Of a DNA stretch of 64,000 nt, positions 44,848-54,417 are shown one piece after another. The DNA lies in the NCBI GenBank assembly GCA_965199905.1, contig OZ241366.1:1612001-1676000 (forward strand), in the 5' to 3' direction. The stretch comes from Ilyomonas sp965199905. Lineage in GTDB: Bacteria > Bacteroidota > Bacteroidia > Chitinophagales > Chitinophagaceae. The notes under the pieces are model-generated. The model made no database searches. It saw only the letters and a program-made list of their open reading frames with translations, and had not been told where the DNA came from. The position numbers and the translations under genes are program-made. Numbering within the stretch: the first letter of the stretch is position 1; every line of letters starts with the position of its first letter.

Positions 44848-45080
44848 TTATAATAAAATGTGTTTGACAATAAAAGTAAGTGGCGAAGGTAAGAAAGCAG
44901 AAGCGAGTATAAAGTTGAATCAACAGGTATAAATCAAAGAAGAATTTGTAATTGGATTTGTTGCGGTAAAATCATTCTCGATGTTCTTGATTTTCGCATT
45001 GCGAAGGCTTATTTTATAGCTTGGGAAATACAGGATGTATTGAAATTTATTTTGTTTAGAAATATTTTATAAAATAAAAA

Positions 45081-45105
45081 AGCAGCGTAAGATTCTTACG
45101 CTGCT
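45081..45105 (-). terminator. Intrinsic terminator of the sorting-domain gene
   Basis: Perfect 11-bp stem AGCAGCGTAAG with a three-base loop, followed on the minus strand by TTTTTTATTTTAT; 21 bases behind the stop codon. Confidence 0.85.
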
Positions 45106-45126
45106 ATATCAATAAATAATGTCGGT

Positions 45127-45495
45127 TTATTTTATAACTGAAAACTTACCAGACTCAACAACGTTGCCGCCTTTATCGCGAAGCTGGTAAACATACACGC
45201 CGCGATAATAATCGTTCAATGTAACGGTAAGTTTATTGTTGCTTACAGGTACTTCTGTCATCTTTTTACCTACGAATGAAAACACCAGTAACGTATTCGA
45301 TTTGTCTATATTCTTCGGAAATTCAAAATTCACAAATGATGTAGCCGGGTTTGGATAACACTTAATAACCTGTGCCGATGGCGTAGTCTGGTCTGGCATA
45401 TCAAAGCTGAAAGCCAGTGCGCACGCACCTGCAATCAGGAAAAGAATGCAAAGCTTTTTGAAAGAAGTAAAACCAGTATGTAAATATTTTTTCAT
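45127..45495 (-). CDS. Mini-protein: signal peptide plus T9SS type A sorting domain
   Basis: 122 residues. After an N-terminal signal (hydrophobic core ILFLIAGACALAF, about 17-30), almost all of the mature protein is a Por-secretion C-terminal domain: it opens CYPNPATSFVNFEFPK, has LLVFSFVGKKM in the middle and ends YRGVYVYQLRDKGGNVVESG plus KFSVIK. Normally this domain follows a large cargo; here there are only about 12 residues between signal and domain. So it may be a bare carrier domain, a surface-anchor peptide, or the remains of a longer cargo. It is the last of three T9SS-related genes in a row on this strand and has its own terminator. Confidence 0.8.
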   Translation of the reverse strand: MKKYLHTGFTSFKKLCILFLIAGACALAFSFDMPDQTTPSAQVIKCYPNPATSFVNFEFPKNIDKSNTLLVFSFVGKKMTEVPVSNNKLTVTLNDYYRGVYVYQLRDKGGNVVESGKFSVIK

Positions 45496-45607
45496 CGTTG
45501 CGGCTAAATTAACATGAAACTAATTGCCTGCCAAATTTGCGACATTTAAAAAAAATTAAATTTATAAAACTGCCGTCAAACTCTCGTGACCTGTTAATGT
45601 ACCGCAA

Positions 45608-46618
45608 CTAAAAACGAGGACAAAGCACAGCGTTCTTTGTCGAATTTTCCCTGTCTAAGAAACCAATATAAGACACAGATAGTTCAAACCCACCGCTCAT
45701 CTGGCTGGCTGTCTTTAAAGCCGATGTATTGACATCGTAGCTGAACGAAATAGCGAAAGGATTATAGTCAAGTTTTACAACCGGTATAAAAGCATCTTTA
45801 TAGCGTACATAACCGCCGAAATTAATGGTGTACAAAGGATTGTCGTAATCAGTTCCGATCTTCCGTGAATACATAATACCGCCAACGATTTCAGTGTTGG
45901 CAGACTGTTGGCTGTAATCTGCTTCCATGGTTAAATAAGATGTTTCATCGATAGGAAATTTAATACCGCCTGATGCTACGATTTTGGGCTGAATCTGTAC
46001 ACTTTTATCATCAAAGAAAGAAGGACGTGGCTTATTGAAATGGTGATAAGCAAGTCCTACAAAATATGTTGTTCGCCCGTCGATACCTAACGTTGAGTTA
46101 AGCGAAATTCCTGCGCTGCCATCCAGGTAACCGTATTTTGTGGAAGCGAAAGTTTCACCATCACCGCCATGCTCATAAGTAGAGTTGGTTGTTATTTTAG
46201 AACGGTCAATACTGCGCTGTACATAACCGCCCATAAAGCCTAATGATAAGTATGTTGATTTATCTGCGCTTAACGCTTTATGGTAATTGATTGCGGGATA
46301 AACATTGGTTGTTGTAAGTGCAGTGCTGCCGGCTTTATCATGTAATATTTGTCCGCCGATGGTTAAAAAATCATTGCTGCTTCCCATAGGCAATTTATAC
46401 TCGCCATTTATTGATTGGGTAACATAAGGTGTGGTTACACTTCCCCACTGTGAGCGATAAACGCCCTGCACTCTTACATCGCCGGCGAAGATGCCCGCCA
46501 GCGCCGGATTGCGAAGCAAAGGCGCTTCAAAAAACTGTGAAAAATGAACATCCTGAGCAGAGGCAGAACCTGCAAATACGAAAGACAGGAGAACAACAAA
46601 AAGTAAATTCTGTTTCAT
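45608..46618 (-). CDS. PorP/SprF-family type IX secretion membrane protein
   Basis: 336 residues. Signal peptide (MKQNLLFVVLLSFVFAGSASA), then the hallmark DVHFSQFFEAPLLRNPALAGI and GVYRSQWGSV, followed by repeated amphipathic strands to a C-terminus YIGFLDREN... This is a 14-strand outer-membrane barrel of the PorP/SprF family, which in gliding Bacteroidota is needed to bring a SprB-like adhesin to the surface through the T9SS. The adhesin gene lies directly upstream on the same strand (376 bases), the usual sprB-sprF order, so it is likely its dedicated partner. The small sorting-domain gene follows 112 bases later. Confidence 0.93.
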   Translation of the reverse strand: MKQNLLFVVLLSFVFAGSASAQDVHFSQFFEAPLLRNPALAGIFAGDVRVQGVYRSQWGSVTTPYVTQSINGEYKLPMGSSNDFLTIGGQILHDKAGSTALTTTNVYPAINYHKALSADKSTYLSLGFMGGYVQRSIDRSKITTNSTYEHGGDGETFASTKYGYLDGSAGISLNSTLGIDGRTTYFVGLAYHHFNKPRPSFFDDKSVQIQPKIVASGGIKFPIDETSYLTMEADYSQQSANTEIVGGIMYSRKIGTDYDNPLYTINFGGYVRYKDAFIPVVKLDYNPFAISFSYDVNTSALKTASQMSGGFELSVSYIGFLDRENSTKNAVLCPRF

Positions 46619-46939
46619 GATACTGGAGATTTTTGGATAATTAAATACCGGATAAAATGATATTGGATTCCGAATGATGCTTCACTTTCCGGCGAAGCGC
46701 TGATATTGATTTTATAATGTAAAAATAGTACCACCTACAGGCGTACCCAATTATAAAAGCATTAAGAAAAATGGCCTGGAATTAAGGATTTTTAATGTAA
46801 AACAGAACTGCTATATTGAGCGCAGCAATTGCATTATTAAACAGAGATTAAATTGAGATTATAAAGATAAATTCTGATGCCGTGTATAAATTTATCTTAC
46901 CAAAAACGAATCTGAGTTTATTTACAAAAGGTATTAAAA

Positions 46940-46967
46940 AAGTGCAGCGACATTAGCCGCTGCACTT
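46940..46967 (-). terminator. Intrinsic terminator of the adhesin gene
   Basis: Perfect 10-bp stem AAGTGCAGCG, eight-base loop, then TTTTTTAATAC on the minus strand, 27 bases behind the stop. It separates the adhesin transcript from the SprF gene; the remainder of the 376-base spacer shows no gene. Confidence 0.85.
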
Positions 46968-46994
46968 CATTGTTAAAAGAAAATAGTACGCCTC

Positions 46995-49900
46995 TTATCT
47001 AACTAAAGTCACATTCCCTTTAAACGGTATTACCGAATTGTTTTCGCAAATGATATCGAGCATATAAACATACACATCAGAAGGCAATATCTGACCTTTA
47101 AAGGTGCCATCCCACCCATCAGATTCTGAGTTGGGAAGGAAATTTACTTTTTCAAACACCACTTCGCCCCAACGGTTAAATACACGCAGCAACTTAACGT
47201 TAAACACACCTGTGCCACGCGGAAAGAACTTATCATTCACACCATCTTTATTAGGCGAGAATGTATTGGGCACAAACATGTTGGCATTGTTACACATTAC
47301 ATGAATGGTTACCTGGTCGCGCGCAAAGCAGGAACCATCATTAGCGGCCACGCAGCTATAGGTAATGTCATGCTTTGGAGATGCCACCGGGCTTTCAATA
47401 CGCGCATCACTTAAAAATGCCTGCGGCTGCCAGCGCCATTGCGTTACGTCCGGCGAGCTTTTCATCTCAAGCTTTGCACTAAAGCCAACATTTAGATTGA
47501 CATCTTTATCAGTGATTTCAATATGCGGAACCGGGTACACTTTTACAGTCATTTTCCGGCTGTCAGTAAAGCATTTTTTCCGGTCCATACCTTCCACGGT
47601 GTACGTAATGGTTGTGTCTTTCGCTCCATGAAACTGCGGAGTAGCCGATGTGCTATTGTCAAGATATAAAGCCGGTGACCACGAATATAAATCTGTGCCG
47701 GAAGCTTCAAGCATAGCGTTCTCACCCATACACAGCGTGTCGTTTTGCACATGCAGTGTTTGCGGCTTTATTACTTCCAAAGAGAGGCTGTCAGATGCTT
47801 TACAACCGAATGCATTGGCACCCGTTACAACATAAGACATATTGCCTTCCGGTGCTGCAATTGGCGTTGCGCAGGAGGTACAGCTTAATGTATTGCTGCT
47901 TTGCCATTGATAAGTATTGGCGCCCGTTGCCTGCAACAGAATCGTACTGCCGCTACATACAAACGAATCTTGTCCCACAGATACCTTCGGTAAATCAACA
48001 ACGGTAAGAAGATGAGATGTGGTATCTGCACAACCAAACGGCGTGGTAATGATAGTATTAATGTTACGAAGCCCTCCTTTCGTAAATGTATGATGTGTGC
48101 GGCTGCCTGTTGTATCAAAAGTGCCGTCATCAAAATTCCAGTTCCAGGCGCTTCCGGCTTCGTTCAGGTTGTCCGTTCCATACATAACCACAGAAGATTG
48201 TACACAAACCGAATCAACAGCTACAATGGTAACCTTCGGGGTCGAATGCACAGTCACATTTACCGGGTATTCAACTGAATCTTTACAGCCACCTTTTGTG
48301 GTTAGTGAAAGCTTTGTATTGTAAGTGCCAGATTTGCTATAATAATGCTCCGGATTTTGTTTTGTTGATGTAGTGCCATCACCAAAATTCCAGTTGTAAG
48401 CCTGAACGGTATCATAATAAGATGTTGATGTCTGCAGGAAGGCCGCCAGCGAAGAATCGCACGCAGCCTGCGCTGTAGCAATGTAATCAGCTTTTGCGCC
48501 GCTTACGTACACCGTATCGAGGTTTTCCAATCCAACAAAGCAGCCATCTTTATCAGTCATTAATAATTTAGGCAAATACCTGCCGTTGTTTTTATAAACG
48601 TGCTTGGTTGTGTGGGTGCTGTTATCCGGTTCTACAATGCCATCATTAAAGTCCCAGGTTACTTTTACTGCATCTTTGGTTTCGCAATTAAAAGAAACAG
48701 ACGACGGGTTGCAATGCACCAGCGGATTGTAAGAGAATTTTCCCGAAGGACCTTTCAGATTTATCATCTGGTGAGCGGTATCATAACATTCACCAAAGCC
48801 TTTGGCAACCAGCATCAGGTCGAAATTGCCACCCATGATATAATTATGCGAAGGCGTATCAATTCTTGACAAACTGCCATCACCAAAATCCCACGAAAGC
48901 GAGGTTGCACGCAGTGAGCTACTTGTTGGCTTTACCAGCAATGGCGGACAGGTAGTAGACGTAGGTCCGTTGATAACCATTACCGCTTTCGGATTCGAAA
49001 TAGTGATCGCATTTTTGAAGCTTGAATCTGACTTGCAGTTAAACTTATCAGTGATGGAAAGCAATACCGAATACACACCTTCAGCCGCGTAAGAATGTTT
49101 AATGGTATGCGCTGTATCTGCTGATGTTGTGTTGTCACCAAAGTTCCATATGTACTTTAGTTTTTCTCCTGTTGAGTTGTTCGTGAAGCTCACATTATTC
49201 TTAGAACATTTCAGGGAATCGCTGATTGAAAAACCAGCTAACGGGTTCGTAACCTGCAACGCTTTTTTCTTTGTAACAGAATCTACGCAACCATACGAAT
49301 CATACACTGCGAGTTTAATATCATAATATCCTGCTTTCGTGTACTGATGTGTGTAAGAAGCAGTACTGGTATAGGCTTGCATAATAGCCGGTTCATACGT
49401 CCACTGCCATTTCTGTATGTTATGGATACCATCAGTTTTCGTAGAATCGCGGAACGAAACCATGCTGTTGATACAAGCTCCGGTGTCATTACCAAAACCT
49501 GCTTTAGGTCCGTAGATCGTAATCGGCACTTTAGAAACTACTGTATCCAAACAACCCAAAATATCCTTTGTAATTAACTGCGGAATAAAAGTGCCCGTTA
49601 TAGCATAAGCATGTGTAGATACAGCACCTTTGGTGTTAAAACCAGTCGTTGTATTGTCGCCATAAAACCAGTTATAAGAATTGATGTTAGCGGCGTTCAC
49701 ATTCGAAGCATTGAATGTTACCAGTGAATTGCGGCAGGCAGCTTTCGACAAGTAATCATACGTAAAATCAGGATGCTCATCTACCACCTGCATTTTTACC
49801 TGCAGAGTATCGAAACATTCATCATTGGTTACTTTCAATTTTACTAAGTAAGTGCCTGGCTTTGCAAATGTATGTTCCGGGTTTTGCTCTAAAGCGGTGA

Positions 49901-51839
49901 TGCCATCACCAAAATCCCATGCCCACGTTTTGGCACCAATAGACTGATCGGTAAACGTTCTGTTGTAAGGCTGGCTGCAATTGAAAGCAGACATGTAATT
50001 GGCAACAGGCGCTTTAATATGTATGTAATCATTTATGGTGATAGAATCCTTACACTCAGCATTGCTCACAATAAGCTTTACACTAAACAAGCCGGTGTCC
50101 ATGTAGTGATGTGATGGATTCTTAATATTCGATTCGCCGCCATCGCCGAACTTCCAAAGCCAGTTGGTTACTATTCCTTGCGATGAATCGGTAAAGGCTA
50201 CTGAAATACGGGCGCAGGTATTCAGCGGCGTAGCGTTGAAAGCAGGCTTCGGTGCAATGCCCACTTTTACTGCATCCACCATCTTTAACGTATCGCTGCA
50301 TCCGCTGGCGGTTATTGCAATCAACGTTATGGTATAGGAACCTGTTTTTGTATATGTGTGCTGTGGTTTTTCATCTGATGACGTACCGCCATCGCCGAAA
50401 TCCCAGCTATATTTTACAACAGGCTCTGCTGTGTTCATATAGGCAACCGGCATTATTGCCTGTGGTACGCATCCTTTTACCGGGAGACCTTTTATCGAAT
50501 CAATCTGCGGCGGCCCCAGCTTTACAGCACTCTTCACAACGTTTGTATCAGAGCAGCCTGAGCCGGCTGTTGCAATCAATTCTACATCAAAAAAACCAGC
50601 GGTTGTGTAAGTGTGTGTTACATTCGTTCCTGCTTCCGTTTTACCATCACCAAACACCCATTGATACGAAGTTGCGCCTTGCGTATTGTTTGTAAACGTA
50701 ACGGGGAACGGTAAGCGACATACGCTTGAAGCTGATGTTGTAAATGAAGCGACCGGGCGATTAACAACCACGATCTTTTTGGTAACGCTGCCTACGCAGC
50801 TTCCAAAATCTGCCTGTAAGGTAACTGTGTAAGTGCCCGGCGCGGCATACACATGTGTTGGGGAAAGCATTTTTGAAGAAGCGCCATCACCAAAATCCCA
50901 CGATGATGAAACTGGCTTGGCAGATGATGAATCTGTAAATTGAACGGCACTGTTGGTACAGGCATTCGAGTAAACAAAATCAGCACCGGCTTTACCAATA
51001 CTGATATTCCGCAACACTGTGTCGGCGCAACCCACGCTGTTTTTTGCAATCAACTTTACGCTATAAGTTCCTTGGTTAAAAGTGTGCGTAGCGGCTGGCG
51101 TTGTTGCGGTTTGACCGTCACCAAAGTTCCAGTTATAAGTAGTAATGTCAGTGGCGCTGGTAGAAGTGCTGGTAAAATCAATTGGCGCAGGCGATTGGCA
51201 AATGTTTGTATACTGATAATCGAACGCGGCATGCACCGTATCGAGAACATGAATGGTGCTAAGTGCATCACTCGTTTGCTTACAACCAAAGCTGTTGACA
51301 ACCGTAAGCGAAACGCCGAATGTGTTTGAAAAATGATAAGTGGTAGCCGGGTTTTGCTTATCCGATATCTGTCCTTCACCAAAATCCCAAAGCCAGGTTT
51401 TAATAGTGCCGGAGCCCGGTTTAGAACCATCCTTAAACTTCACGTTCAGCGGAGGACAGCCACTGTTTACATCCGACGTAAACGTCACTTTCGGGCTTGC
51501 ATATACCGTAATGTAGCTCTTCTTCGTAATAGAATCGGCGCCTGTGCTGCCCTTAATCACCAGTTTAATGGTGTAAGTCATACTGCCCGAGCCTGAATTG
51601 AGAAATAAAGCAGACGGGTTCTTTTCACGCGACGGGCTGCCGCCATTTCCCAAATCCCAGTAGTATGCTGTATTGTCGTCAACACCTGTTGACAGGTTCG
51701 TAAAATTAACGAGCTGAGGAGAGCAGCCGCTGGTAATATCACTTGTAAAATTAGCTTTCAACTGCGCCTGCGCCTGACTGGCAAGTAAAAAAAAGAAAGC
51801 TGCAAGACTGATCCTGGAGATGTATAAAATGGATTTCAA
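46995..51839 (-). CDS. Giant PKD-repeat gliding/surface adhesin with T9SS type B C-terminal domain
   Basis: 1614 residues. The start is TTG at 51837-51839 (no ATG in frame); a signal peptide follows (LAAFFFLLASQAQAQ). The body is a chain of about 15 PKD-like Ig folds, each with a WDFGDG-type core, for example WLWDFGEGQ, YNWNFGDGQ, SSWDFGDGA, WLWKFGDGG and WNWNFDDGT. The last ~95 residues are the gliding-motility C-terminal domain: NMFVPNTFSPNKDGVNDKFF, VFNRWGEVVFE, then a DGWDGTFKG turn. It is exported through the T9SS and displayed or released at the cell surface; its SprF-type partner follows. Role in adhesion or gliding is inferred from the family. Confidence 0.93.
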   Translation of the reverse strand: MKSILYISRISLAAFFFLLASQAQAQLKANFTSDITSGCSPQLVNFTNLSTGVDDNTAYYWDLGNGGSPSREKNPSALFLNSGSGSMTYTIKLVIKGSTGADSITKKSYITVYASPKVTFTSDVNSGCPPLNVKFKDGSKPGSGTIKTWLWDFGEGQISDKQNPATTYHFSNTFGVSLTVVNSFGCKQTSDALSTIHVLDTVHAAFDYQYTNICQSPAPIDFTSTSTSATDITTYNWNFGDGQTATTPAATHTFNQGTYSVKLIAKNSVGCADTVLRNISIGKAGADFVYSNACTNSAVQFTDSSSAKPVSSSWDFGDGASSKMLSPTHVYAAPGTYTVTLQADFGSCVGSVTKKIVVVNRPVASFTTSASSVCRLPFPVTFTNNTQGATSYQWVFGDGKTEAGTNVTHTYTTAGFFDVELIATAGSGCSDTNVVKSAVKLGPPQIDSIKGLPVKGCVPQAIMPVAYMNTAEPVVKYSWDFGDGGTSSDEKPQHTYTKTGSYTITLIAITASGCSDTLKMVDAVKVGIAPKPAFNATPLNTCARISVAFTDSSQGIVTNWLWKFGDGGESNIKNPSHHYMDTGLFSVKLIVSNAECKDSITINDYIHIKAPVANYMSAFNCSQPYNRTFTDQSIGAKTWAWDFGDGITALEQNPEHTFAKPGTYLVKLKVTNDECFDTLQVKMQVVDEHPDFTYDYLSKAACRNSLVTFNASNVNAANINSYNWFYGDNTTTGFNTKGAVSTHAYAITGTFIPQLITKDILGCLDTVVSKVPITIYGPKAGFGNDTGACINSMVSFRDSTKTDGIHNIQKWQWTYEPAIMQAYTSTASYTHQYTKAGYYDIKLAVYDSYGCVDSVTKKKALQVTNPLAGFSISDSLKCSKNNVSFTNNSTGEKLKYIWNFGDNTTSADTAHTIKHSYAAEGVYSVLLSITDKFNCKSDSSFKNAITISNPKAVMVINGPTSTTCPPLLVKPTSSSLRATSLSWDFGDGSLSRIDTPSHNYIMGGNFDLMLVAKGFGECYDTAHQMINLKGPSGKFSYNPLVHCNPSSVSFNCETKDAVKVTWDFNDGIVEPDNSTHTTKHVYKNNGRYLPKLLMTDKDGCFVGLENLDTVYVSGAKADYIATAQAACDSSLAAFLQTSTSYYDTVQAYNWNFGDGTTSTKQNPEHYYSKSGTYNTKLSLTTKGGCKDSVEYPVNVTVHSTPKVTIVAVDSVCVQSSVVMYGTDNLNEAGSAWNWNFDDGTFDTTGSRTHHTFTKGGLRNINTIITTPFGCADTTSHLLTVVDLPKVSVGQDSFVCSGSTILLQATGANTYQWQSSNTLSCTSCATPIAAPEGNMSYVVTGANAFGCKASDSLSLEVIKPQTLHVQNDTLCMGENAMLEASGTDLYSWSPALYLDNSTSATPQFHGAKDTTITYTVEGMDRKKCFTDSRKMTVKVYPVPHIEITDKDVNLNVGFSAKLEMKSSPDVTQWRWQPQAFLSDARIESPVASPKHDITYSCVAANDGSCFARDQVTIHVMCNNANMFVPNTFSPNKDGVNDKFFPRGTGVFNVKLLRVFNRWGEVVFEKVNFLPNSESDGWDGTFKGQILPSDVYVYMLDIICENNSVIPFKGNVTLVR

Positions 51840-52246
51840 AACGTAGACATTGGAGTGTCAAAAAATATGGTTTACGCCCTATGTGCGAACTAAATCGCAT
51901 AACAAAATTGTGTAGAAAACAGTCAGATAGCTTTACTTCCGGGAATTTTAATCCAGATATAAACTCTTTTATCTTTCTTTAAGGTTAGCAGCCTTTTTTG
52001 AGCACCGGCTTAAGGTTTTTTTAAGGCAAAACCCTTGTTTTACAAGCATTTGATGAAGCTTTCGGTAATGCATCAGTTTAAAAATTCAATTCGTTATTCT
52101 GCAATTGCCTTCGGCAAAATTTATAACAAATCAATCTTGTAAGAGCTTTAGCCCTTTGGCGCCTTTAGCGTCATGCGGAATCTGAAATTTCAGATGGCAC
52201 TTCCTTAAAAGAGTATCAGGTCATTTGAAAATAACATACATTTTTT

Positions 52247-52340
52247 GGTAACCATCGTCCGTCACTGTTGTGATCGGCAGTTGTAATACTTGCGTGTCGA
52301 AGCAGCAAGAATCCTCCCATCAAGGTTCCGGGCAATGATC
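52247..52340 (-). repeat. Dispersed intergenic repeat, copy B
   Basis: In the reverse complement it runs from ATCATTGCCCGGAACCTTG to GACGGACGATGGTTACC. It shares some 50 nearly identical bases with copy C and both ends with copies A and D. It is the most complete copy. Confidence 0.65.
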
Positions 52341-52447
52341 TGGCTGTAAGCGAAATCGTTATGATTGGCTAAAAATGTCCAGGTAGAGCTGCTCACAATT
52401 TTTAGTAAACCGGAGTTTGAAACGGGAATTTTGAGTTAGTAATGTTG

Positions 52448-52472
52448 GCTTACCCGTTTTAAACGGGTAAGC
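52448..52472. repeat. 25-base palindrome
   Basis: GCTTACCCGTTT, one central T, and the exact complement. Flanking GTTTGAAAC and GTTTCAAAAC add outer pairing. No T tail, so not a standard terminator; operator or REP-type stem possible. Confidence 0.6.
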
Positions 52473-52711
52473 ACAGTTTCAAAACCAGAAAAGAATTTGA
52501 AGGCCCGTAAAGCGGCAAGCGCATGTACGATGTGTGGCTTATGTGTGGCTTACGTGGGAATACAAACAGCCGCCGTAACAGATGGCGCTAAGATGCGATA
52601 AGCGCAATGCAGACAGCCTACAACGTAGCAAAACACTTAGACGAACAACCACAATAACACAAAATTATTACCATCCGTGCCTGAAGTCTGTGTTAATCCG
52701 TGTTCAAATGT

Positions 52712-54061
52712 CTAAAACCCGCTATCATCCAAAGCAAAATCAGTTTTGCGCGTTTGCCATTTACCGCGCGTAAAATCGGGGAAAGACAGGGTCTTATTGC
52801 CTTCTTTTAATGATTGCGTGGAAAGCGGCGCAATTACGCTCATCGTTACGGAATCATATACATCAATCGGTGTTTGTTTCTTTTGCTTTACAGATTGAAT
52901 AAACGCGTTAAACACAAAGAAATCCATACCGCCATGGCCGGCGCCCCCGGCTTCTTTTTCATATTTTTTCCAGAGCGGATGGTCGTATTTATCAAGCCAT
53001 TCCTTTGCATTATCCCACACATCATCTTCCTTCGATTTGTGGTTAATATAAATGGATTTGTTCACGTCCATCCAAATACCGTTTGTGCCCTGCACGCGGA
53101 AGCCTAATGAATAAGGGCGCGGCAGATGAGTATCGTGCGACAGCAACACCGTTTCTCCATTGGCGCAGTTAATCATCGTGGTGGTAACATCGCCGTTCTT
53201 ATACTTGATTTTCGCATTCGGATTGCCGGGCGCCTGTTCTTCCACATAAGCCGCCAAACCGCGCGCTTTGGAGCTGAAAGAACATAAACCCGTAAAACGA
53301 TTGCCGTGGTTAATATTGGCATAATGCATAATCGGACCAGCGCCGTGCGTAGGATACAAATCGCCATCCTGGTCTATATTAAACTGCGTTCGCCATTGTG
53401 CTTCGCTCAATGCTTTTGGTCCAAACTCTACGCCGCCGCCATAGTATTGCTTGCCGTCGTTGAACAGCACATCGCGAAGATTATGCTGATAACCGCCTTC
53501 GAGGTGAATCAACTCTCCAAACAAATCCTGGCGCACCATGTTCAATATCGCCATTACATCACGGCGATAACAGACGTTTTCCAACGTCATGTAAGGAATG
53601 CCTGTCGTTTCAGATGTGTTTACGATGTCCCAATGTTCATCAACAGTTAACCCGGCGATCACTTCGCAACCCACGTATTTGCCGGCTTTCATGGCAGCAA
53701 TGCTTTGCGGATGGTGAAATTGCCAGGGCGTGGCAATGATAACGGCATCGATATCTTTTCGGTCTAATAATTTCTTGTAGGCATCAAGCCCGCCGGTGTA
53801 TTCTGTTACGTCTTTTATATTGTGCTTCGCAAGGAACCCGCGGCATATTTTGAGAGAGCTTTCCTGAATATCGCAAACGGCTTTTATTTCTACATCATCG
53901 CGAAGTACGCCTTCGCCCACATGGCTCATGCCGCGCGCGCCAACGCCAATATAACCAAGACGCACTTTGGCATCAGCGGCTTTTGCAAAACTGTTATTCG
54001 TTCCAATGGCAAAAGCCGCAGTTGCCAGCGAAGTATTCCTGAGGAAAGCTCTTCTTTTCAT
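52712..54061 (-). CDS. TAT-exported Gfo/Idh/MocA protein, GH109-like
   Basis: 449 residues from ATG 54059-54061; an upstream frame to 54184 adds only an implausible N-terminus. The first residues are a twin-arginine signal (MKRRAFLRNTSLATAAFAIG), so the folded, NAD-loaded enzyme would be exported. The Rossmann part begins RLGYIGVGARGMSHVG; later landmarks are CYRRDVMAILNMV, YQHNLRDVLFNDG, GDLYPTHGAGPIMHY, NRFTGLCSFSS and the closing DSVTMSVIAPLSTQSL. These are typical of glycoside hydrolase family 109, which uses NAD to cleave alpha-N-acetylgalactosamine and related glycosides. The specificity is inferred, not shown. The gene seems to stand alone. Confidence 0.8.
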   Translation of the reverse strand: MKRRAFLRNTSLATAAFAIGTNNSFAKAADAKVRLGYIGVGARGMSHVGEGVLRDDVEIKAVCDIQESSLKICRGFLAKHNIKDVTEYTGGLDAYKKLLDRKDIDAVIIATPWQFHHPQSIAAMKAGKYVGCEVIAGLTVDEHWDIVNTSETTGIPYMTLENVCYRRDVMAILNMVRQDLFGELIHLEGGYQHNLRDVLFNDGKQYYGGGVEFGPKALSEAQWRTQFNIDQDGDLYPTHGAGPIMHYANINHGNRFTGLCSFSSKARGLAAYVEEQAPGNPNAKIKYKNGDVTTTMINCANGETVLLSHDTHLPRPYSLGFRVQGTNGIWMDVNKSIYINHKSKEDDVWDNAKEWLDKYDHPLWKKYEKEAGGAGHGGMDFFVFNAFIQSVKQKKQTPIDVYDSVTMSVIAPLSTQSLKEGNKTLSFPDFTRGKWQTRKTDFALDDSGF

Positions 54062-54223
54062 AGTAATAAGTATATAAGTGATGAAGATAGCAGATAAATG
54101 GATTTGAGAAAATGGATGGATGATTGTGGTGAAGTTTCGGTTAAAAAAAGAGAAATGGCAATTTATAAATTTATAGCACGACACTACAGAAATTTATATT
54201 TTCTACCCGCTTACACAAAAGCC

Positions 54224-54290
54224 CAATCATTGCCCGGAACCTTGATGGGAGAATTTTTGCTGCTTCGACACGCAGGAATGGGACGGGCGA
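54224..54290 (+). repeat. Dispersed intergenic repeat, copy C (right part divergent)
   Basis: CAATCATTGCCCGGAACC followed by TTGATGGGAG and TGCTGCTTCGACACGCA, nearly identical to copy B in reverse complement for about 50 bases; the remainder (GGAATGGGACGGGCG) has drifted or been replaced. It lies between the divergent GH109-like and rlmN genes. Confidence 0.6.
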
Positions 54291-54403
54291 AAGGCTGTGC
54301 TTTTTCTATATAGGCATCAATGCGCGGGTCAATATTCATAATCGTTAATTACCCCATAAAAGTAAGAAGCCGTTAAAATGAAAACAAAAGGTTTTGAGCT
54401 GCC

Positions 54404-54411
54404 TATCTTTG
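54404..54411 (+). promoter_or_regulatory. -7 box (TATCTTTG) of rlmN
   Basis: TAnnTTTG match ending 6 bases before the rlmN ATG, which would give a leaderless or nearly leaderless transcript. It also argues for ATG 54418 over an upstream TTG. Confidence 0.4.
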
Positions 54412-54417
54412 CAGGCT

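Larger units (their letters stand above)
51840..52711. other. Long gene-free stretch, 872 bases
   Basis: No coding frame convinced me. It holds a 16-bp palindrome ATCTGAAATTTCAGAT (52180-52195), repeat copy B, a 25-base near-perfect palindrome at 52448-52472 and a partial tandem repeat (TGTGTGGCTTA twice near 52535-52555). It looks like a graveyard of small mobile or REP-like sequences between two genes that point in the same direction. Confidence 0.5.

Noticed and set aside
54098..54313. + strand frame between the GH109-like gene and rlmN
   Set aside because: It covers repeat copy C and has no motif; the repeat explains the sequence.
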